Source: Lentisphaeria bacterium
GTDB lineage: Bacteria; Verrucomicrobiota; Lentisphaeria; Oligosphaerales; Lenti-02
NCBI GenBank assembly: GCA_023145395.1
Contig: JAGLDW010001355.1
Coordinates: 1 to 5,075, forward strand
Reading direction: 5' to 3'
DNA length: 5,075 nucleotides
The translations under genes and the position numbers were made by a program. The notes beneath the pieces are model-generated. The model had not been told where the DNA came from. It worked only from the letters and a program-made list of their open reading frames with translations, and did not search any database. Of this stretch, positions 3,927 through 5,075 are shown one piece after another; the stretch's first letter is position 1; the number at the start of each line of letters is the position of its first letter.

Positions 3927-5075
3927 ATGAAAACACTCTCGCCACTGCACACGACAATCGAGCTCAATGTGGGCGACCGGACAACAGTCCAGTTGCCCGA
4001 CGCCTCTTCGGTGGAAGTTGCGGTTCTGGGAATCGATGTGCGTTGCGGCACTGTGCGGACCGCAATCCGCTCCGCCCGCGTGCTAGTCCAGATCAATGGG
4101 CATTCGGTCTGGGTTCCGATGGCCGGTTACAACCTGCCGCGTCCTCTGGGCGGGGTCCAAATCGACTGCCCGGCCATCCGCATGCTGGCCAACAAGCGCG
4201 AGGATGTATGGAAATTGGAGAGGGATGTGCGCCTGCGGCTGTGGCCGGAGAACGCATCTTGGGTCGAGCCCGGCACGATGTGCTATCCGGCGCGCCAGCG
4301 CTGGTTTGCCACGGACACGCAGATGTGCAACGAGCCGTGCTTTGTCGGGGGCGCCGAGTATGTGAGCACGGACAGAGTGTACTACCACGATGGCCTGGAC
4401 ATCGGCGGCTCCGAAGGAGACACCGCGCTAATCGCGGCGGCCGATGGCATCCTTCTCGCGGTCGGCGAGGACGTGCATCCGCGCGCCGCCGACTACGAAA
4501 TGCAGCCCCGATACGACCGTGTGTTCTTGCTGGATGGGCGAGACTGGGTCCACATCTACTCCCATGTCAAAACCTTCGCTCCGGGCCTCCAACCGGGCAT
4601 GTCGATGAAAATGGGAGAGCCAATCGGATTGCTGGGCAAGGAGGGAACCAGTGGAGGCTGGTCGCATCTGCACTACGGCATCAAAGCGCGTCAACCCAAT
4701 GGCCAGTTGACCCAGAACGAAGGCTATGCCTTTCTTTGGCAGACCTATGTCGAGGAGTATCGCCCCGCCGTGATCGCCGTCGCCCGTCCGCATCATTTTG
4801 TCCGCCAAGGCGAATCCGTCGAGCTGGATGGAAGCAAGTCGTGGGCAGCACACGAAGCGGGCGTCCATAGCTATCGCTGGCGTTTTTCGGATGGAACGGA
4901 AGCGGACGGCGCATGCGTTCAACACACCTACAAGACCCCCGGCGTCTACAGCGAGATACTCACTGTGCGGGATAGTCTGGGCAACGAAGCCGTGGACTTC
5001 GCGGTTGTGCAAGTCGTCGATCGCTATGAACCCGAAGCATTCCCGCCGGGCATTCATGCGGCCTATCATCCGACC
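3927..5075 (+). CDS. M23 family metallopeptidase with PKD domain (3' end outside window)
   Basis: The first 383 residues are visible and the frame is still open at the window edge. Residues 1-140 form a beta-rich N-terminal region (IELNVGD at 11-17, WVPMAGYNLPRPLGG at 62-76) that I cannot assign to a named domain. Residues about 150-262 are a lysostaphin-type peptidase: HDGLDIG supplies zinc ligands H154 and D158, IYSHV gives H213, and SHLHYG supplies H247 and ligand H249. The M23 motif set is therefore complete and activity on peptidoglycan cross-link peptides is plausible. Residues about 283-365 are a PKD-like beta-sandwich (GESVELDGSKSW, YRWRFSDG, HTYKTPGVYSEILTVRDSLGN). No signal peptide or membrane segment appears at the N-terminus, which is odd for a wall hydrolase, and the upstream frame offers none. 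The gene is divergent from the isomerase. Six cysteines are scattered through the visible part. Homologues as I remember them occur in PVC-group genomes; substrate and true location are unproven. Confidence 0.88.
   Translation, partial: MKTLSPLHTTIELNVGDRTTVQLPDASSVEVAVLGIDVRCGTVRTAIRSARVLVQINGHSVWVPMAGYNLPRPLGGVQIDCPAIRMLANKREDVWKLERDVRLRLWPENASWVEPGTMCYPARQRWFATDTQMCNEPCFVGGAEYVSTDRVYYHDGLDIGGSEGDTALIAAADGILLAVGEDVHPRAADYEMQPRYDRVFLLDGRDWVHIYSHVKTFAPGLQPGMSMKMGEPIGLLGKEGTSGGWSHLHYGIKARQPNGQLTQNEGYAFLWQTYVEEYRPAVIAVARPHHFVRQGESVELDGSKSWAAHEAGVHSYRWRFSDGTEADGACVQHTYKTPGVYSEILTVRDSLGNEAVDFAVVQVVDRYEPEAFPPGIHAAYHPT

Noticed and set aside
3866..4870. Plus-strand open frame of 334 codons overlapping the M23 gene
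   Set aside because: Its peptide is Arg/Gly-rich without motifs, whereas the overlapping frame from 3927 carries intact M23 and PKD motifs to the window edge.
4428..5069. Minus-strand open frame of 213 codons
   Set aside because: It is antisense to the M23/PKD coding frame and has no recognisable features.

Overview
The window reads as a GC-rich bacterial chromosome segment with four protein genes. Three lie on the minus strand: ackA and pta, which form an operon, and a TIM-barrel sugar isomerase/epimerase-like gene. One lies on the plus strand: an M23 metallopeptidase with a PKD domain that runs off the right edge. The organism is probably a member of the PVC group (Verrucomicrobiota, Kiritimatiellota, Lentisphaerota or Planctomycetota). 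This is inferred from three things: the gap filled with interspersed CACCACGAAG-type repeats, the GC-rich REP-like hairpins, and a cytoplasmic-looking M23/PKD protein of a kind I associate with those phyla. No rRNA or marker gene is present to prove it.

Layout, left to right. Positions 1-97 carry no gene I can support. Positions 98-1108 (minus) encode phosphate acetyltransferase and 1148-2341 (minus) encode acetate kinase. They are 39 nt apart, each has a good Shine-Dalgarno, and the transcription order is ackA then pta. A well-formed sigma70-type promoter (TTGCCT, 17 nt, TATAGT) lies about 90-115 nt upstream of the ackA GTG start. Positions 2457-2788 are non-coding and consist of a mosaic of short direct and inverted repeats, hairpins and a T8G6 run. 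Positions 2789-3595 (minus) encode a 268-residue sugar phosphate isomerase/epimerase-like protein; a strong Shine-Dalgarno shows that the real start is 44 codons inside the longest open frame. Positions 3596-3926 are a divergent intergenic gap with two GC-rich hairpins. Positions 3927-5075 (plus) encode the first 383 residues of the M23/PKD protein.

Function. AckA and Pta together interconvert acetyl-CoA and acetate through acetyl phosphate, giving ATP by substrate-level phosphorylation during fermentation or overflow, or activating acetate in reverse. The isomerase-like protein probably acts on a sugar or polyol, but its substrate cannot be read from the sequence. The M23/PKD protein has a complete zinc-peptidase motif set and would be expected to act on peptidoglycan peptides, although no signal peptide is visible. 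I see no sequence evidence that these last two genes work with the acetate pathway. I did not find a convincing new multi-gene system; the most interesting material is the repeat mosaic and the N-terminal region of the M23/PKD protein.
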